DNA from: Mycobacterium pseudokansasii
Lineage (GTDB): Bacteria; Actinomycetota; Actinomycetes; Mycobacteriales; Mycobacteriaceae
Length of the DNA stretch: 64,000 nucleotides
Direction of reading: 5' to 3'
NCBI RefSeq assembly: GCF_900566075.1
Contig: NZ_UPHU01000001.1
Span: forward strand, 4,402,325-4,466,324
Shown here: positions 37,623 to 48,666 of the stretch, piece after piece
How the letters are laid out: every line of letters begins with the position of its first letter
How positions within the stretch are numbered: position 1 is the first letter of the stretch
Position numbers and translations under genes: made by a program
Notes under the pieces: model-generated
Databases searched by the model: none
Seen by the model: the letters and a program-made list of their open reading frames with translations, nothing else
What the model was told of the DNA's origin: nothing

Positions 37623-40229
37623 TCAGCCCCCGGCGAGGGTGACCAGCCCGAGCTCGTTGCCGTCGGCGAGCATCGGATGGCGCGGCAGCACGCGCACGGT
37701 GTACCCGACGGCCCCCGCCAGCGGCAGCGGCGTCGTCGTCGAGAAGATGTGGCTGACGCCGTCGGTGTCGGTGTGCGACATATCGACGGTGGTCGGGTCC
37801 AGCAGCATATCGCCGGCGTCGACCCTGCCCAGCACCGCCTGCACGGTCACCTCGTCGGGCTGCAGCCCGGCCAGCTGCACGATTGCGGTCAAGGTCAGCT
37901 TGGAGCCGAGCAGCGGAGTATCGGGCAGCCCGGCGCTGTCCACGTCGGTGATCTCGATTCGCGGCCACGCCGCTGCGGCCCGCCGCCGGTAGGCGGCCAG
38001 CTCGCGGGCCCCGCCGAACTCGGTGCCGTCGTCGGCGACACCGATGGTCTTGCGCCACGAGTGCGCCGCCGGCGCGTAGTAGTGCTCGACGTAGTCGCGC
38101 ACCATGCGGGAAGCCAGCACTTTGGGTCCCAGGGTCTGCAGGGTGTGGCGCACCATCTCCATCCATCGCGGGGGAACGCCGTGTTCGTCGCGCTCGTAAA
38201 ACTTCGGTGCCACCGCCTGTTCCAGCAGGTTGTACAGCCCAGTGGACTCCAGGTCATCGCGTCGTTCCGGATCGGCCACGCCGTCGGCAGACGGTATCTC
38301 CCAGCCGTTTTCGCCGTCGTACCATTCGTCCCACCACCCGTCGCGGACGGACAGGTTCAGGCCCCCGTTGAGCGCACTCTTCATCCCTGAGGTTCCGCAT
38401 GCCTCCAACGGCCGCAACGGGTTGTTCAGCCACACATCGCAACCCCAGTACAACAACCGGGCCATCGACATGTCGTAGTTGGGCAAGAACGCGATGCGGT
38501 GGCGCACCTGTGGCCGGTCGGCGAAGCGCACCACCTGCTGGATCAGCGCCTTTCCCCCGTCGTCGGCCGGATGGGACTTGCCCGCCACGATCAGCTGTAC
38601 CGGCCGTTCCGGGTCCAGCAGCAGCTTCTCGAGTCGATCCGGATCACGCAGCATCAGGGTCAGCCGCTTGTATGTCGGAACCCGGCGGGCGAACCCGATG
38701 GTCAACACATCCGGATCGAAAGCCTTTGCGATCCAGCCTAATTCGGCTTCAGAGGCACCGCGTTCCAGCCATGACTGACGCAACCGCGCCCGCACGTCCG
38801 CAACCAGCAACGAGCGCAGCTGAGACCGGATCCACCACAGATGGCCGGCATCGACCTGCTGCAACCGCAGCCAGACGGCCGGCTCGGCGAAGGAGTCCGA
38901 ACCGGCCAATTCGCGGCCCAGTTGCAGCCATTGCGGCGCGGCCCAGCTGCGGGCGTGCACCCCGTTGGTGATCGACCCGATCGGTACTTCGTCGGGGTCG
39001 AATCCGGGCCACAGCTCGTTGAACATGGCCCGGCTGACCCTGCCGTGCAGCAGCGAGACACCGTTGGCTCGTTGCGCCAGCCGCAGACCCATGTGGGCCA
39101 TGTTGAACTTGGTGGGATCGTCCTCGGCGCCCAGCGCGAGGATCCGATCGGTCGGCACCCCCGGCAGCAGCGTCGCCTCGTCATCGCCGAAGTACCGCTG
39201 CACCATGTCCACCAGGAACCGGTCGATACCGGCGGGCACCGGAGTGTGTGTGGTGAACACCGTGCTGGACCGCACCACCGTCAGCGCGGTATCGAAGTCC
39301 AATCCCGAGTCGGTGATGAGTTCCCGGATGCGTTCGGCTCCCAGGAATCCGGCGTGGCCCTCGTTCATGTGGAAAACCTCGGGGGCCGGCAACCCCTGGA
39401 TGGCGGTGAACGCGCGAATCGCCCGTATCCCGCCGATGCCGGCCAAGATTTCCTGCTTGATCCGGTGTTCTTGATCACCCCCGTAGAGGCGGTCGGTCAC
39501 GCTGCGCAGCTCGTGCTCGTTTTCCGGGATGTCGGAATCCAGCAGCAGCAGCGGAACCCGGCCCACCTGTGCGATCCAGATCCGCGCCCGCAGTTGCGCG
39601 GAGTCCGGCAGCGCCAGCTCGACCAGCACCGGATCACCGCTGGCGTGGGTGAGCAGACGCAACGGCAGCCCATGCGGATCCAACGACGGATAGGTCTCCT
39701 GCTGCCAGCCGTCAGCGGTCAGCGACTGCCGAAAGTATCCCGAGCGGTAGTAGAGACCGACCGCGATCAGCGGCAATCCCAGATCCGATGCGGCCTTCAG
39801 GTGATCTCCAGCCAGGATCCCAAGGCCGCCCGAGTAATTGGGCAGCACCTCGGCAATGCCGAATTCCATCGAGAAATACGCGATGCTGGAGGGCAGGGTC
39901 GTCCCGGATGTCCCTGCAATGCCCGCCTGCTCGTGTTGCTGATACCACAGTGGGCGGCTCAGGTAGTCGGCCAGATCGGCCGCCTGCTCGTCGAGGCGGC
40001 ACAGGAATTCCTCGTCGAGCGCCAACTCGTCCAGGCGTGCCGGTTTGACCGCACCCAGCACCGCCACCGGGTCATTGCCGCAGCTTGCCCACAGCGCCGG
40101 GTCGATGCGGGCGAACAGGTCCTGGGTGGCCTTTTCCCAGGACCACCGCAGGTTGGTCGACAACTGGTCCAGCGCGGCAAGACGGTCGGGCAGATGAGCA
40201 CGGACGGTAAACCGGCGGAGGGCCTTCAC
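37623..40229 (-). CDS. glgP: Alpha-glucan (glycogen) phosphorylase
   Basis: The 868-residue enzyme releases glucose-1-phosphate from glycogen. It is the alpha-glucan phosphorylase type, with an N-terminal DUF3417 segment (LDQLSTNLRWSWEKAT), AYFSMEFGIAEVLPNYSGGLG, FHMNEGHAGFLG, and the PLP region EACGTSGMKSALNGGLNLS with the cofactor lysine. It corresponds to Rv1328. Its promoter lies in the 261-base spacer shared with the divergent glgE, so breakdown and the maltosyl-phosphate route can be co-controlled. Confidence 0.95.
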   Translation of the reverse strand: MKALRRFTVRAHLPDRLAALDQLSTNLRWSWEKATQDLFARIDPALWASCGNDPVAVLGAVKPARLDELALDEEFLCRLDEQAADLADYLSRPLWYQQHEQAGIAGTSGTTLPSSIAYFSMEFGIAEVLPNYSGGLGILAGDHLKAASDLGLPLIAVGLYYRSGYFRQSLTADGWQQETYPSLDPHGLPLRLLTHASGDPVLVELALPDSAQLRARIWIAQVGRVPLLLLDSDIPENEHELRSVTDRLYGGDQEHRIKQEILAGIGGIRAIRAFTAIQGLPAPEVFHMNEGHAGFLGAERIRELITDSGLDFDTALTVVRSSTVFTTHTPVPAGIDRFLVDMVQRYFGDDEATLLPGVPTDRILALGAEDDPTKFNMAHMGLRLAQRANGVSLLHGRVSRAMFNELWPGFDPDEVPIGSITNGVHARSWAAPQWLQLGRELAGSDSFAEPAVWLRLQQVDAGHLWWIRSQLRSLLVADVRARLRQSWLERGASEAELGWIAKAFDPDVLTIGFARRVPTYKRLTLMLRDPDRLEKLLLDPERPVQLIVAGKSHPADDGGKALIQQVVRFADRPQVRHRIAFLPNYDMSMARLLYWGCDVWLNNPLRPLEACGTSGMKSALNGGLNLSVRDGWWDEWYDGENGWEIPSADGVADPERRDDLESTGLYNLLEQAVAPKFYERDEHGVPPRWMEMVRHTLQTLGPKVLASRMVRDYVEHYYAPAAHSWRKTIGVADDGTEFGGARELAAYRRRAAAAWPRIEITDVDSAGLPDTPLLGSKLTLTAIVQLAGLQPDEVTVQAVLGRVDAGDMLLDPTTVDMSHTDTDGVSHIFSTTTPLPLAGAVGYTVRVLPRHPMLADGNELGLVTLAGG

Positions 40230-40490
40230 GCGTCTTTACCTTACTGAGGATTCCGCTCGGCGCAGGGCACTCGGCGACAGGTTCGGCCGCGCCGGTGTGG
40301 CCGGACACTAGGGTGGGTATGGGTCGCTAAGACGAGCAGACAACGACACACGATGGACACCCCGGCGACACCGCTGTTGCTCGTCCCCGGGGTGGACGAG
40401 CCCGGGAACGGGCGGCATGGCAGGCCAAGGGCGGAGCTAGGTCGGGTTCCCCGCCTGCGTGGGCGAGCCGCGAACAGAACGGAGTGATTG

Positions 40491-42578
40491 GTGCCCGGTC
40501 GTGTCGAGATCGATGACGTCGAGCCCGTCGTCTCATGCGGCACCTACCCCGCCAAGGCGGTGGTCGGTGAGGTCCTGCCGGTCCGCGCCTCGGTATGGCG
40601 CGAAGGCCACGAAGCGGTGGCCGCGACCTTGGTCGTGCGCTATCTCGGCCCGCGTTATCCGCTGGTCACCGACGTGCGCAGGGTCTCGGCGGTGCGAGCG
40701 CTGGAATCCGAGGTGACGGCCAGGCCGGCCGAGCATCAGCGCGTCAAGCCGCTGTTGTTCCCGATGACGATGGGCCCGGAGCCCTATGTGTTCCACGGCC
40801 AGTTCACCCCCGACAGCGCCGGACTATGGACCTTCCGGGTCGACGGTTGGGGTGACCCGGTACACACCTGGCGTCATGGCCTGGTCGCCAAACTCGACGC
40901 CGGCCAAGGCGAAAAAGAATTGTCCAACGACTTGCTGATCGGCGCCACGCTACTCGAGCGCGCCGCCACGGGCGTGCCGCGCGCGCAGCGCTGGCCCCTG
41001 ATGGAGGCCGCCGCGGCGTTGCGGAATCCCGGGGATCCGGTGACCCGCTCCGCGCTAGCCCTGTCCCCGGAAATCGAGGACCTGCTCAAAACCTATCCGC
41101 TGCGGGACCTGGTTACCCGCGGCGAACAGTTCGGGATCTGGGTCGATCGGCCGCTGGCCCGCTTCGGGGCGTGGTACGAGATGTTCCCGCGCTCGACCGG
41201 AGGCCGGGACGACGACGGCAAACCGGTACACGGCACCTTTGCCACCGCGGCGGACGAACTGCCGCGCATCGCGCGGATGGGATTCGACGTGGTGTACCTG
41301 CCGCCGATCCATCCGATCGGCAAGGTGCACCGCAAGGGCCGCAACAACAACCCCACCGCTGCGCCCGGTGACGTCGGATCTCCGTGGGCGATCGGCAGCG
41401 ACGAGGGCGGCCACGACGCCATCCATCCGAGCCTGGGCACCATCGACGATTTCGACGACTTCGTTGCCGCGGCGCGAAACCTGGGCCTGGAGGTGGCCCT
41501 GGACCTCGCCCTGCAATGCGCGCCCGACCATCCGTGGGCCCGTGAACACCGCAACTGGTTCACCCAACTGCCGGACGGCACCATCGCCTACGCGGAGAAC
41601 CCGCCGAAGAAATATCAGGACATCTATCCGCTCAACTTCGACAACGACCCCGCCGGACTCTACGACGAAGTGCTGCGCGTGGTACGACATTGGATTGACC
41701 ACGGCGTCAAGTTCTTTCGGGTCGACAACCCGCACACCAAGCCACCCGACTTCTGGTCTTGGCTGATCGGTCAGGTCAAGACCACCCACCCCGACGTGTT
41801 GTTCTTGTCGGAGGCATTCACTCCGCCGGCCCGCCAGTACGGGCTGGCCAAACTGGGCTTCACGCAGTCCTACAGTTACTTCACCTGGCGCACGTCCAAG
41901 TGGGAGCTCACCGAATTCGGTAATGAGATAGCCGAATTCGCCGATTTTCGCCGGCCCAACCTCTTCGTCAACACCCCCGACATCCTGCACGCGGTCCTGC
42001 AACACAACGGCCCCGGCATGTTCGCCATCCGCGCGGTCCTGGCGGCCACCATGGGCCCGGCCTGGGGCGTGTACTCCGGTTACGAGCTGTTCGAGCACCG
42101 GGCGGTGCGGGAAGGCAGCGAGGAATACCTGGACTCGGAGAAATACGAACTGCGTCCCCGAGACTTCGCAGGCGCGCTTGCCGAAGGCAGGTCACTGGAG
42201 CCGTTCATCACAGCACTCAACGCAATTCGGCGCCTGCATCCCGCGCTGCAGGAGCTACGCACCATTCATTTCCACCACCTCGACAACGAGGCGTTGCTGG
42301 CCTACAGCAAGTTCGATCCGTCATCCGGGGACTGTGTCCTGGTGGTGGTCACGCTCAACGCGCTCGGGCCCGAGGAAGCAACCCTGTGGCTGGACATGGC
42401 CGCGCTGGGTATGGAGCCCTACGAGCGGTTTTGGGTCCGTGACGAGATAACCGGCCAGGAATTCAATTGGGGGCAAGCAAATTATGTTCGCATCGACCCG
42501 GCGCAGGCAGTCGCCCACGTCATCAACATGCCACTCATACCGGAAGAATCCCGAATCACACTGCTGCGCAGGAGGTGA
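40491..42578 (+). CDS. glgE: Maltosyltransferase GlgE (alpha-1,4-glucan:maltose-1-phosphate)
   Basis: The GTG at 40491 with CGGAGTG upstream gives 695 residues, close to the 701 of M. tuberculosis. GlgE extends alpha-glucan from maltose-1-phosphate made from trehalose. The GH13 landmarks are [25 protein letters not shown] (nucleophile Asp), [10 protein letters not shown] (proton-donor Glu) and FVNTPDILH. The stop overlaps the glgB start as GTGA (42575-42578), so branching enzyme is made together with it. Confidence 0.96.
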   Translation: MPGRVEIDDVEPVVSCGTYPAKAVVGEVLPVRASVWREGHEAVAATLVVRYLGPRYPLVTDVRRVSAVRALESEVTARPAEHQRVKPLLFPMTMGPEPYVFHGQFTPDSAGLWTFRVDGWGDPVHTWRHGLVAKLDAGQGEKELSNDLLIGATLLERAATGVPRAQRWPLMEAAAALRNPGDPVTRSALALSPEIEDLLKTYPLRDLVTRGEQFGIWVDRPLARFGAWYEMFPRSTGGRDDDGKPVHGTFATAADELPRIARMGFDVVYLPPIHPIGKVHRKGRNNNPTAAPGDVGSPWAIGSDEGGHDAIHPSLGTIDDFDDFVAAARNLGLEVALDLALQCAPDHPWAREHRNWFTQLPDGTIAYAENPPKKYQDIYPLNFDNDPAGLYDEVLRVVRHWIDHGVKFFRVDNPHTKPPDFWSWLIGQVKTTHPDVLFLSEAFTPPARQYGLAKLGFTQSYSYFTWRTSKWELTEFGNEIAEFADFRRPNLFVNTPDILHAVLQHNGPGMFAIRAVLAATMGPAWGVYSGYELFEHRAVREGSEEYLDSEKYELRPRDFAGALAEGRSLEPFITALNAIRRLHPALQELRTIHFHHLDNEALLAYSKFDPSSGDCVLVVVTLNALGPEEATLWLDMAALGMEPYERFWVRDEITGQEFNWGQANYVRIDPAQAVAHVINMPLIPEESRITLLRRR

Positions 42579-44791
42579 GCGACTTGAGCCGATCCAAGAG
42601 CCGAACCGATCAACTGCCCGTGACGCACTTGGCGCCTGACCCTGCCGAGCTGGCGCGCCTGGTGGCCGGCGCACACCATAACCCGCACAGCATCCTGGGC
42701 GCCCACGAATACGGCGACCACACGGTCATCCGGGCATTTCGTCCGCATGCGGTCAGCGTCGTCGCGCTCGTCGGTGACGAGCAACTGCCGATGCAGCACA
42801 TTGACGTCGGACTGTTCGCCGTGGCGCTGCCCTTCGTCAACTTAATCGATTACCGGTTGCAGGTCAGCTATGTGGGCGCGGACCCCTATACGGTCGCCGA
42901 CGCTTACCGCTTTCTGCCCACCCTGGGTGAAGTCGACCTGCATCTGTTCGCCGAAGGCCGCCATGAACGACTCTGGAAAGTCCTTGGCGCGCACCGCCGC
43001 TCGTTCAGCACGGCCGACGGTGACGTCGAGGGCGTGTCGTTCGCGGTGTGGGCACCCAACGCCAAGGGCGTCAGCCTGATCGGTGATTTCAACGGCTGGA
43101 CCGGAAACGACGCGCCCATGCGCGTGCTGGGCTCCTCGGGAGTGTGGGAGTTGTTCTGGCCCGGTTTCCCGGACGACGGCCTGTACAAGTTTCGGGTGCA
43201 CGGTGCCGACGGCGTCGTGACCGATCGGGCCGACCCGTTCGCGTTCGGCGCCGAGGTGCCGCCGCAGACGGCATCGCGGGTGACGGTGAGCAACTACTCC
43301 TGGGGCGACACCGACTGGATGGCGCGGCGTGCCCAGCGCAACCCGGTGTTCGAGCCGATGAGTACCTACGAGGTCCATCTGGGCTCCTGGCGTCCCGGGC
43401 TGAGCTACCGCCAGCTTGCCCGGGAGCTGACCGATTACGTGGTGGCACACGGGTTTACCCATGTGGAGCTGCTGCCCGTGGCCGAGCACCCCTTCGCCGG
43501 ATCCTGGGGATACCAGGTCACGTCGTACTACGCCCCGACATCGCGCTTCGGTACCCCCGACGATTTCCGGGCGCTGGTCGACGCCCTTCACCAAGCCGGC
43601 ATCGGGGTCATCGTGGACTGGGTGCCGGCCCACTTCCCCAAGGACGCATGGGCGCTCGGACGGTTCGACGGCACTCCGCTCTACGAGCATTCCGATCCCA
43701 AACGTGGCGAGCAACTGGACTGGGGCACTTACGTTTTCGACTTCGGGCGGCCGGAGGTACGAAACTTCTTGGTGGCCAACGCGTTGTTTTGGCTCCAGGA
43801 ATTCCACATCGACGGGCTGCGGGTGGACGCGGTGGCATCGATGCTCTACCTGGATTACTCGCGCCCCGAGGGCGGCTGGACCCCCAATATCTACGGCGGG
43901 CGGGAGAACTTGGAGGCGGTGCAGTTCCTGCAGGAGATGAACGCCACCGCGCACAAAGTGGCGCCCGGCATCGTCACCATCGCCGAGGAGTCGACGTCGT
44001 GGCCGGGAGTGACGAGACCGACGAGCCTTGGCGGCCTTGGCTTTTCGATGAAATGGAACATGGGCTGGATGCACGACACGCTTGACTACATCAGTCGCGA
44101 TCCGGTCTACCGCAGCTTCCACCACCATGAGATGACGTTCTCGATGCTGTATGCGTTCAGTGAGAACTACGTGCTGCCCCTCAGCCATGACGAGGTGGTG
44201 CACGGCAAGGGGACGCTGTGGGGCCGGATGCCGGGCAACAACCACATGAAGGCCGCCGGGCTGCGCAGTCTGCTCGCCTACCAGTGGGCACACCCGGGCA
44301 AACAACTGCTGTTCATGGGCCAGGAATTCGGCCAGCGTGCCGAATGGTCCGAGCAACACGGTCTGGACTGGTTCCAGCTCGACGAACAAGGCTTCTCGAA
44401 CGGGATCCTGCGCCTGGTGCGCGACATCAACGAGATCTACCGCAGCCACCCGGCACTGTGGAGCCAAGACACCGTTCCGGCGGGCTATTCCTGGATCGAC
44501 GCCAACGATTCGGCCAATAATGTGTTGAGCTTCCTGCGCTACGGCAACGACGGCTCGGTGATGGCGTGCGTGTTCAATTTCGCGGGCGCCGAGCACAGCG
44601 GCTACCGGCTGGGCCTCCCGGCGGCGGGCCGCTGGCGCGAGGTCCTCAACACCGACGCGACCGACTACAACGGGACTGGAGTGGGCAACCTCGGGGGCGT
44701 CGACGCCACCGAAGATCCCTGGCACGGCCGCCCCGCCTCGGCGGTGCTGGTGCTGCCGCCCACGTCGGCGTTATGGCTGGAGCCGGCTTAG
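42575..44791 (+). CDS. glgB: 1,4-alpha-glucan branching enzyme
   Basis: The GTG at 42575 has a strong GGAGG upstream and overlaps the glgE stop. The 738-residue protein has two N-terminal CBM48/beta domains ([37 protein letters not shown]) and the GH13 barrel. Barrel landmarks are [17 protein letters not shown] (nucleophile Asp), [15 protein letters not shown] (Glu) and [16 protein letters not shown] (Asp). It introduces alpha-1,6 branches. It is the last gene before an IS insertion; the coding end is not disturbed. Confidence 0.96.
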   Translation: MSDLSRSKSRTDQLPVTHLAPDPAELARLVAGAHHNPHSILGAHEYGDHTVIRAFRPHAVSVVALVGDEQLPMQHIDVGLFAVALPFVNLIDYRLQVSYVGADPYTVADAYRFLPTLGEVDLHLFAEGRHERLWKVLGAHRRSFSTADGDVEGVSFAVWAPNAKGVSLIGDFNGWTGNDAPMRVLGSSGVWELFWPGFPDDGLYKFRVHGADGVVTDRADPFAFGAEVPPQTASRVTVSNYSWGDTDWMARRAQRNPVFEPMSTYEVHLGSWRPGLSYRQLARELTDYVVAHGFTHVELLPVAEHPFAGSWGYQVTSYYAPTSRFGTPDDFRALVDALHQAGIGVIVDWVPAHFPKDAWALGRFDGTPLYEHSDPKRGEQLDWGTYVFDFGRPEVRNFLVANALFWLQEFHIDGLRVDAVASMLYLDYSRPEGGWTPNIYGGRENLEAVQFLQEMNATAHKVAPGIVTIAEESTSWPGVTRPTSLGGLGFSMKWNMGWMHDTLDYISRDPVYRSFHHHEMTFSMLYAFSENYVLPLSHDEVVHGKGTLWGRMPGNNHMKAAGLRSLLAYQWAHPGKQLLFMGQEFGQRAEWSEQHGLDWFQLDEQGFSNGILRLVRDINEIYRSHPALWSQDTVPAGYSWIDANDSANNVLSFLRYGNDGSVMACVFNFAGAEHSGYRLGLPAAGRWREVLNTDATDYNGTGVGNLGGVDATEDPWHGRPASAVLVLPPTSALWLEPA

Positions 44792-44883
44792 GCTTAGCAG
44801 CCGCCGGAGGAAACTTTCCGCCTGAATCCGGCATGCCTGCACTTTGGCGTCAGACGGACAAGGCCGATATCGCGCTCCGCATC

Positions 44884-44896
44884 TAGGTGACCCGGT
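44884..44896 (+). repeat. 13-bp target-site duplication, left copy
   Basis: TAGGTGACCCGGT here is repeated exactly at 46542-46554. The two copies bracket the inverted repeats of the IS, so they are the duplicated target. Confidence 0.93.
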
Positions 44897-46541
44897 CCTG
44901 ACTTCGGTCACTTTTCCGGTTTGGGGTTGGCGCGACGCTTGGACCTGCTGTTTTGTGGTCGTTGGGGCCGGAATGTGTGCACTAACGGATGGGTTCGTCG
45001 GGTGCCGGAGTGGCCTATATGCGGACGGTGAGGACCAAGTCGGGGGCGACAGCGGTGCAGATTGTGTGGTCGTCGCGGCGCGGTGCACGCTCGATCGAGC
45101 ATGTGGGTTCGGCTCATGACGCGGTGGAATTGCAAGCACTCAAGACGGCGGCCGTACGGCGGCTTACTGGAGGTCAGCAGACCCTCGACCTTGATGTCGG
45201 TGACACCGAAATATCCGGTGCCTCTTTGGAAATCGTCTCTTCGCGGATGGCGTTTTTGTGGGACAGCTTGTGCGCTGCGTATGTCCGGCTTGGCTTCGAT
45301 CGGGCCGCTGGAGCCGATGAGGTGTTCCGGGATCTGGTGCTGGCCCGGATCATCGAGCCGACCAGTAAGGCCGACTCGCTGCGGGTACTGGCCGAGACCG
45401 GTATCGCCACGGTGTCCTACCGCACCCTGACCCGGCACCTGCCGCGGTTCGCCACAGCGGCTTTCGGCCGGGCGTTGTCCAAGGCGTGCGCGGTTCAGGC
45501 GGCGTTGGGGCCGGCGTCGTTGGTGCTCTACGACGTCTCGACGCTGTACTTCGAGACCGATAAGGCCGACGGATTCCGCGAGCCCGGATTCTCCAAAGAA
45601 CGTCGGCTCGAACCGCAGATCACCATCGGCCTGCTCACCGATGCGACTGGATTTCCATTGGCAGTACACGCATTTGAAGGCGACAAGGGTGAAACCAAGA
45701 CGATGCTGCCCGTCATCAACGCCTTCAAGAAGGCCCACCAACTCACCGATGTCACAGTGGTCGCTGATGCCGGCATGATCTCCGAGGACAACCAGAAAGC
45801 GATCTACGCCGCCGGGCTGACCTTCATCCTCGGCTCCAGGATCCCGTTCCTGCCCGGCGTCATACGCGAATGGCGCGACAAGCATCCCGGCGAGGACATC
45901 CCTGACGGGCACATCTTCACCCAGGCCTGGCCGGCCAGCAGCAAGGAGAAGGCCCGCGGGATCCCCGACCGGGTCATCTTCTACCAGTACCGTGCTGACC
46001 GGGCCCGGCGCACCCTGCGTGGTATCGATGAGCAGGTAGCCAAAGCCCAGGCCGCCGTCGACGGGAAGGCCCCCCTCAAACGCAACCGGTTCATCACCGT
46101 GACCGGCGAGAACCGGTCGGTGAACCGGGAGTTAGAAGCCAAAGCCCGCGAGTTGGCCGGGATCAAGGGCTACACCACCAACCTGACCGGCCAGACCGCA
46201 GACTTCGTCATCGATGCGTATCACCAGTTGTGGCGGATCGAGAAGGCGTTCCGGATGTCCAAGCACGACCTGGCCGCCCGCCCGATCTACCACCACAAAC
46301 GCGAGTCCATCGAGGCCCACCTAAACATCGTGTTCGCCGCGCTCGCAGTCAGCCACTGGATCGAACACCAAACCGGTTGGAGTATCCGGCAATTCGTGCG
46401 CACCACACGCCGATACCGCACCGTGGACATCCGAGCCGGCCAACACACCCTCACCGCCGCCGATCCACTGCCCGCCGACCTACGCGACGCCCTCGCCCAA
46501 ATCAGCGGAGCCGACCTACGCACTAAATGACCGAAGTCAGG
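44897..46541 (+). mobile_element. IS1634/IS1549-type insertion sequence, 1,645 bp
   Basis: Terminal inverted repeats CCTGACTTCGGTCA (44897-44910) and TGACCGAAGTCAGG (46528-46541) are perfect over 14 bases. A 13-bp duplicate of the target lies outside each end. The single transposase gene fills the element. Members of this group, such as IS1549 of M. smegmatis, are known for target duplications of unusual and variable length. It lies between glgB and the PE_PGRS gene, breaking neither, and looks intact and recent. Confidence 0.93.
44989..46530 (+). CDS. IS1634-family DDE transposase
   Basis: The 513-residue protein has the DDE triad of IS4-like transposases: VLYDVSTLYFET (first Asp), TVVADAGMIS (second Asp) and the YHQLWRIEKAFRMSKHDL segment with the YREK-like glutamate, followed by HHKRESIEAHL. 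The stop TGA forms the start of the right inverted repeat. The ATG at 44989 may be early; the conserved part starts near MRTVRTKSG. I see no lesion, so it is probably active. Confidence 0.92.
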   Translation: MGSSGAGVAYMRTVRTKSGATAVQIVWSSRRGARSIEHVGSAHDAVELQALKTAAVRRLTGGQQTLDLDVGDTEISGASLEIVSSRMAFLWDSLCAAYVRLGFDRAAGADEVFRDLVLARIIEPTSKADSLRVLAETGIATVSYRTLTRHLPRFATAAFGRALSKACAVQAALGPASLVLYDVSTLYFETDKADGFREPGFSKERRLEPQITIGLLTDATGFPLAVHAFEGDKGETKTMLPVINAFKKAHQLTDVTVVADAGMISEDNQKAIYAAGLTFILGSRIPFLPGVIREWRDKHPGEDIPDGHIFTQAWPASSKEKARGIPDRVIFYQYRADRARRTLRGIDEQVAKAQAAVDGKAPLKRNRFITVTGENRSVNRELEAKARELAGIKGYTTNLTGQTADFVIDAYHQLWRIEKAFRMSKHDLAARPIYHHKRESIEAHLNIVFAALAVSHWIEHQTGWSIRQFVRTTRRYRTVDIRAGQHTLTAADPLPADLRDALAQISGADLRTK

Positions 46542-46554
46542 TAGGTGACCCGGT
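46542..46554 (+). repeat. 13-bp target-site duplication, right copy
   Basis: This is the exact copy of 44884-44896 on the other side of the IS. Confidence 0.93.
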
Positions 46555-46614
46555 GATATTCCGTACCGAGACGAGCAATCGATGGTGGGCGCTGTCGATG
46601 GCCCGCAGCCATTG

Positions 46615-48155
46615 TCAGCCCGGTGCGCCGTGTACGCCGTTTTGTCCGTGCCCGCCGTTTGCGCCGGCCGCGCCGGCATTGCCGTTCCCGCCATGGGTCG
46701 CGCCGCTACCGCCGTTTCCGCCGTAGCCAAACAGCAGGCCACCACGACCCCCGGCGCCCCCGGTGCCGCCGTTGGAACCAGCACTTCCCGCGGCGCCGAT
46801 TCCGCCATCACCACCACGGCCGCCATTGCCGGCGAAATACCCGCTGTAGGCGGCGCCACCACTGCCGCCATTGCCGCCGACGCCCCCGGCGCCGCCCGCG
46901 CCCCCACCGCCACCGCCGTTACCTGAATTTTCAGGCGGAACATAGCCGCCGTCACCGCCGTTTCCGCCATGACCGCCCGGCGCGCCGATCCCGCCCGCAC
47001 CGCCCGCGCTACCGCCACCCCCACCGGAGGTAATGCCGTTGCGGCCTGAGCCACCCCCGATACCGCCGCCGTTACCGCCATATCCCGTCAAGCCGCCGGC
47101 CCCGCCGTGGGCTCCGCCGCCGCTATCGCCGCTGGCAAGGTGACCGCCGCCGTCGCCCCCGGCGCCCCCGACGCCTCCGCCGCCGCCGCCGGCGCCACCG
47201 CCGCCAGCGCCGCCGTTGCCGCCGGTTCCACCGGGCGCGCCCGGACCGCCCGCCCCGCCCGCACCGCCGCCTCCGCCCGCGCCGTCGACGATGCCGGTGC
47301 CGGCGGTGCCACCGGTGCCGCCGGTGCCACCAGCCTGACCGACAGCGGTGCCGGCGTCGCCATGCTGGCCACCACTACCGGCGCCATCGGGCAACAGACC
47401 ACCGTTGGCGCCATTGGCCGCAGGGGTGGTTGGGGTGGCAGGCCCCGGATTAACCCCCGAAGCGCCCGCGGCCCCGGCTCCGCCGGCCCCGCCATGGCCC
47501 CCCACACCAAACAACCCGGCACTGCCACCGGCGCCACCGTTGCCCGCGTTGCTAGCAACCGTCGCAGCGGCCCCACCGGCCCCCCCGCGCCGCCATTGCC
47601 AACCAACCATCCCCCCGTACCGCCAGCCCCACCAGAAGCCCCGGCCCCACCCGCCCCACCCAGTCCACCGTTTCCGATCAGTCCCGCCGCTCCACCGCGA
47701 CCACCGGCCACCCCGGCGGTGACGCTGGCACCACCATTGCCGCCATTGCCATAAAGCAGCCCGCCAGGACCGCCGGGCTGACCAGGCGCGCCGTTAGCAC
47801 CGTTGCCGATCAGCGGACGACCCAACAGCGCTTGAGCCGGCGCATTGATCGCGCCAAGCAGCGTCTGCTCAACATTGGCCGCTTCAGCGGCCGCGTACGA
47901 ACTGCCCGCAGCCGCCAGGGTCTGCACAAACTGAGCGTGAAACTTCGCCGCCTGTGCGCGCAACGCCTGATAAGCCTGCCCATGCGAACCAAACAGCGTC
48001 GCAATCGCCACCCACACCTCATCGGCACCAGCGGCCAACACAGCCGTCGTCGCAGCCGCCGCAGCCGCATCAGCCTCGGCAATCACCGCCCCGAGCCCCG
48101 ATAAATCAGCTCGTGCCGTCGCAAACATCTCAGGTACTGCAACCACAAACGACAC
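46615..48155 (-). pseudogene. PE_PGRS protein gene with a G-tract frameshift
   Basis: The GTG at 48155 has AAGGAG at 48162-48167. The first part is a PE domain, [19 protein letters not shown] to about residue 95, then a linker ([10 protein letters not shown]) and the glycine-rich GGAGG/GGNGG repeats of the PGRS domain. After LVGNGGAGG the frame leaves the Gly code at a run of seven G (47580-47586 as C on the plus strand). Eight would restore it, and the PGRS part then continues from 47610 to a stop at 46615. Total length would be about 513 residues. The position between glgB and the thioredoxin gene matches Rv1325c (PE_PGRS24). Confidence 0.85.
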
Positions 48156-48666
48156 GATGATCTCCTTCAGCTCAGCAACTCCAGGACGGGCGGGAGAGAA
48201 TACCGAGTGTGCCGCTTCAGGGTCACAAACCGTACTATTTCGCAATACCTATCCCCTTTTGAGTACTTCACCCCCGGTGGCACAACCATGTTGGCCAGCT
48301 CGGCGAATACTGAACTTCAGTGAATTTGTGTGGTCGCGGCGGTCGGGCAACGCACCGACCCAGCCATGGTCAAGATGCGTGGACCCGACCACTCGCTGGG
48401 GAGGCGTCGCCGCTCGCGCACTATTTGTCGGGCAGTTCTGCGGCCCCACTGCCCTGCTGTCGTTGCGGTCGACCGGTCAGCGTGGCGTTAATGTCGACAC
48501 GCAGCCACCCGCTCCTGGAGGGTTCGGCAGCTCACGCGGTCGCATCGACGCGCTGGTCGTCGTCGGCATCACGGCCTCGACGCCCTCACCAGCAAAGTGC
48601 TTGCCTTCCACGCTGACAGGACCCTCAGAAAACTCAGGCCTGCCCGACCCCACCACTCAGTACCAC
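48156..48666. other. Intergenic region upstream of PE_PGRS
   Basis: These 511 bases hold the ribosome-binding site and presumably the promoter of the PE_PGRS gene at its left end, where it turns AT-rich (about 48228-48260). At its right end, CCACTCAGTA occurs twice in tandem just past the stop of the thioredoxin-like gene. No convincing coding region is visible. Confidence 0.5.

Noticed and set aside
42842..44725. A 627-codon minus-strand frame opposite glgB
   Set aside because: It is a shadow of the glgB codons without motifs; glgB is intact on the plus strand.
46615..47750. CRISPR-like or tandem-repeat array
   Set aside because: The repeats are GGN/GCC codon repeats of a PGRS domain, irregular in length and lacking constant spacers.
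46623..47754. Long plus-strand coding frames opposite the PE_PGRS gene
   Set aside because: They are complements of Gly-rich codons, consist of Pro/Ala/Arg runs, and have no start signal or family match.
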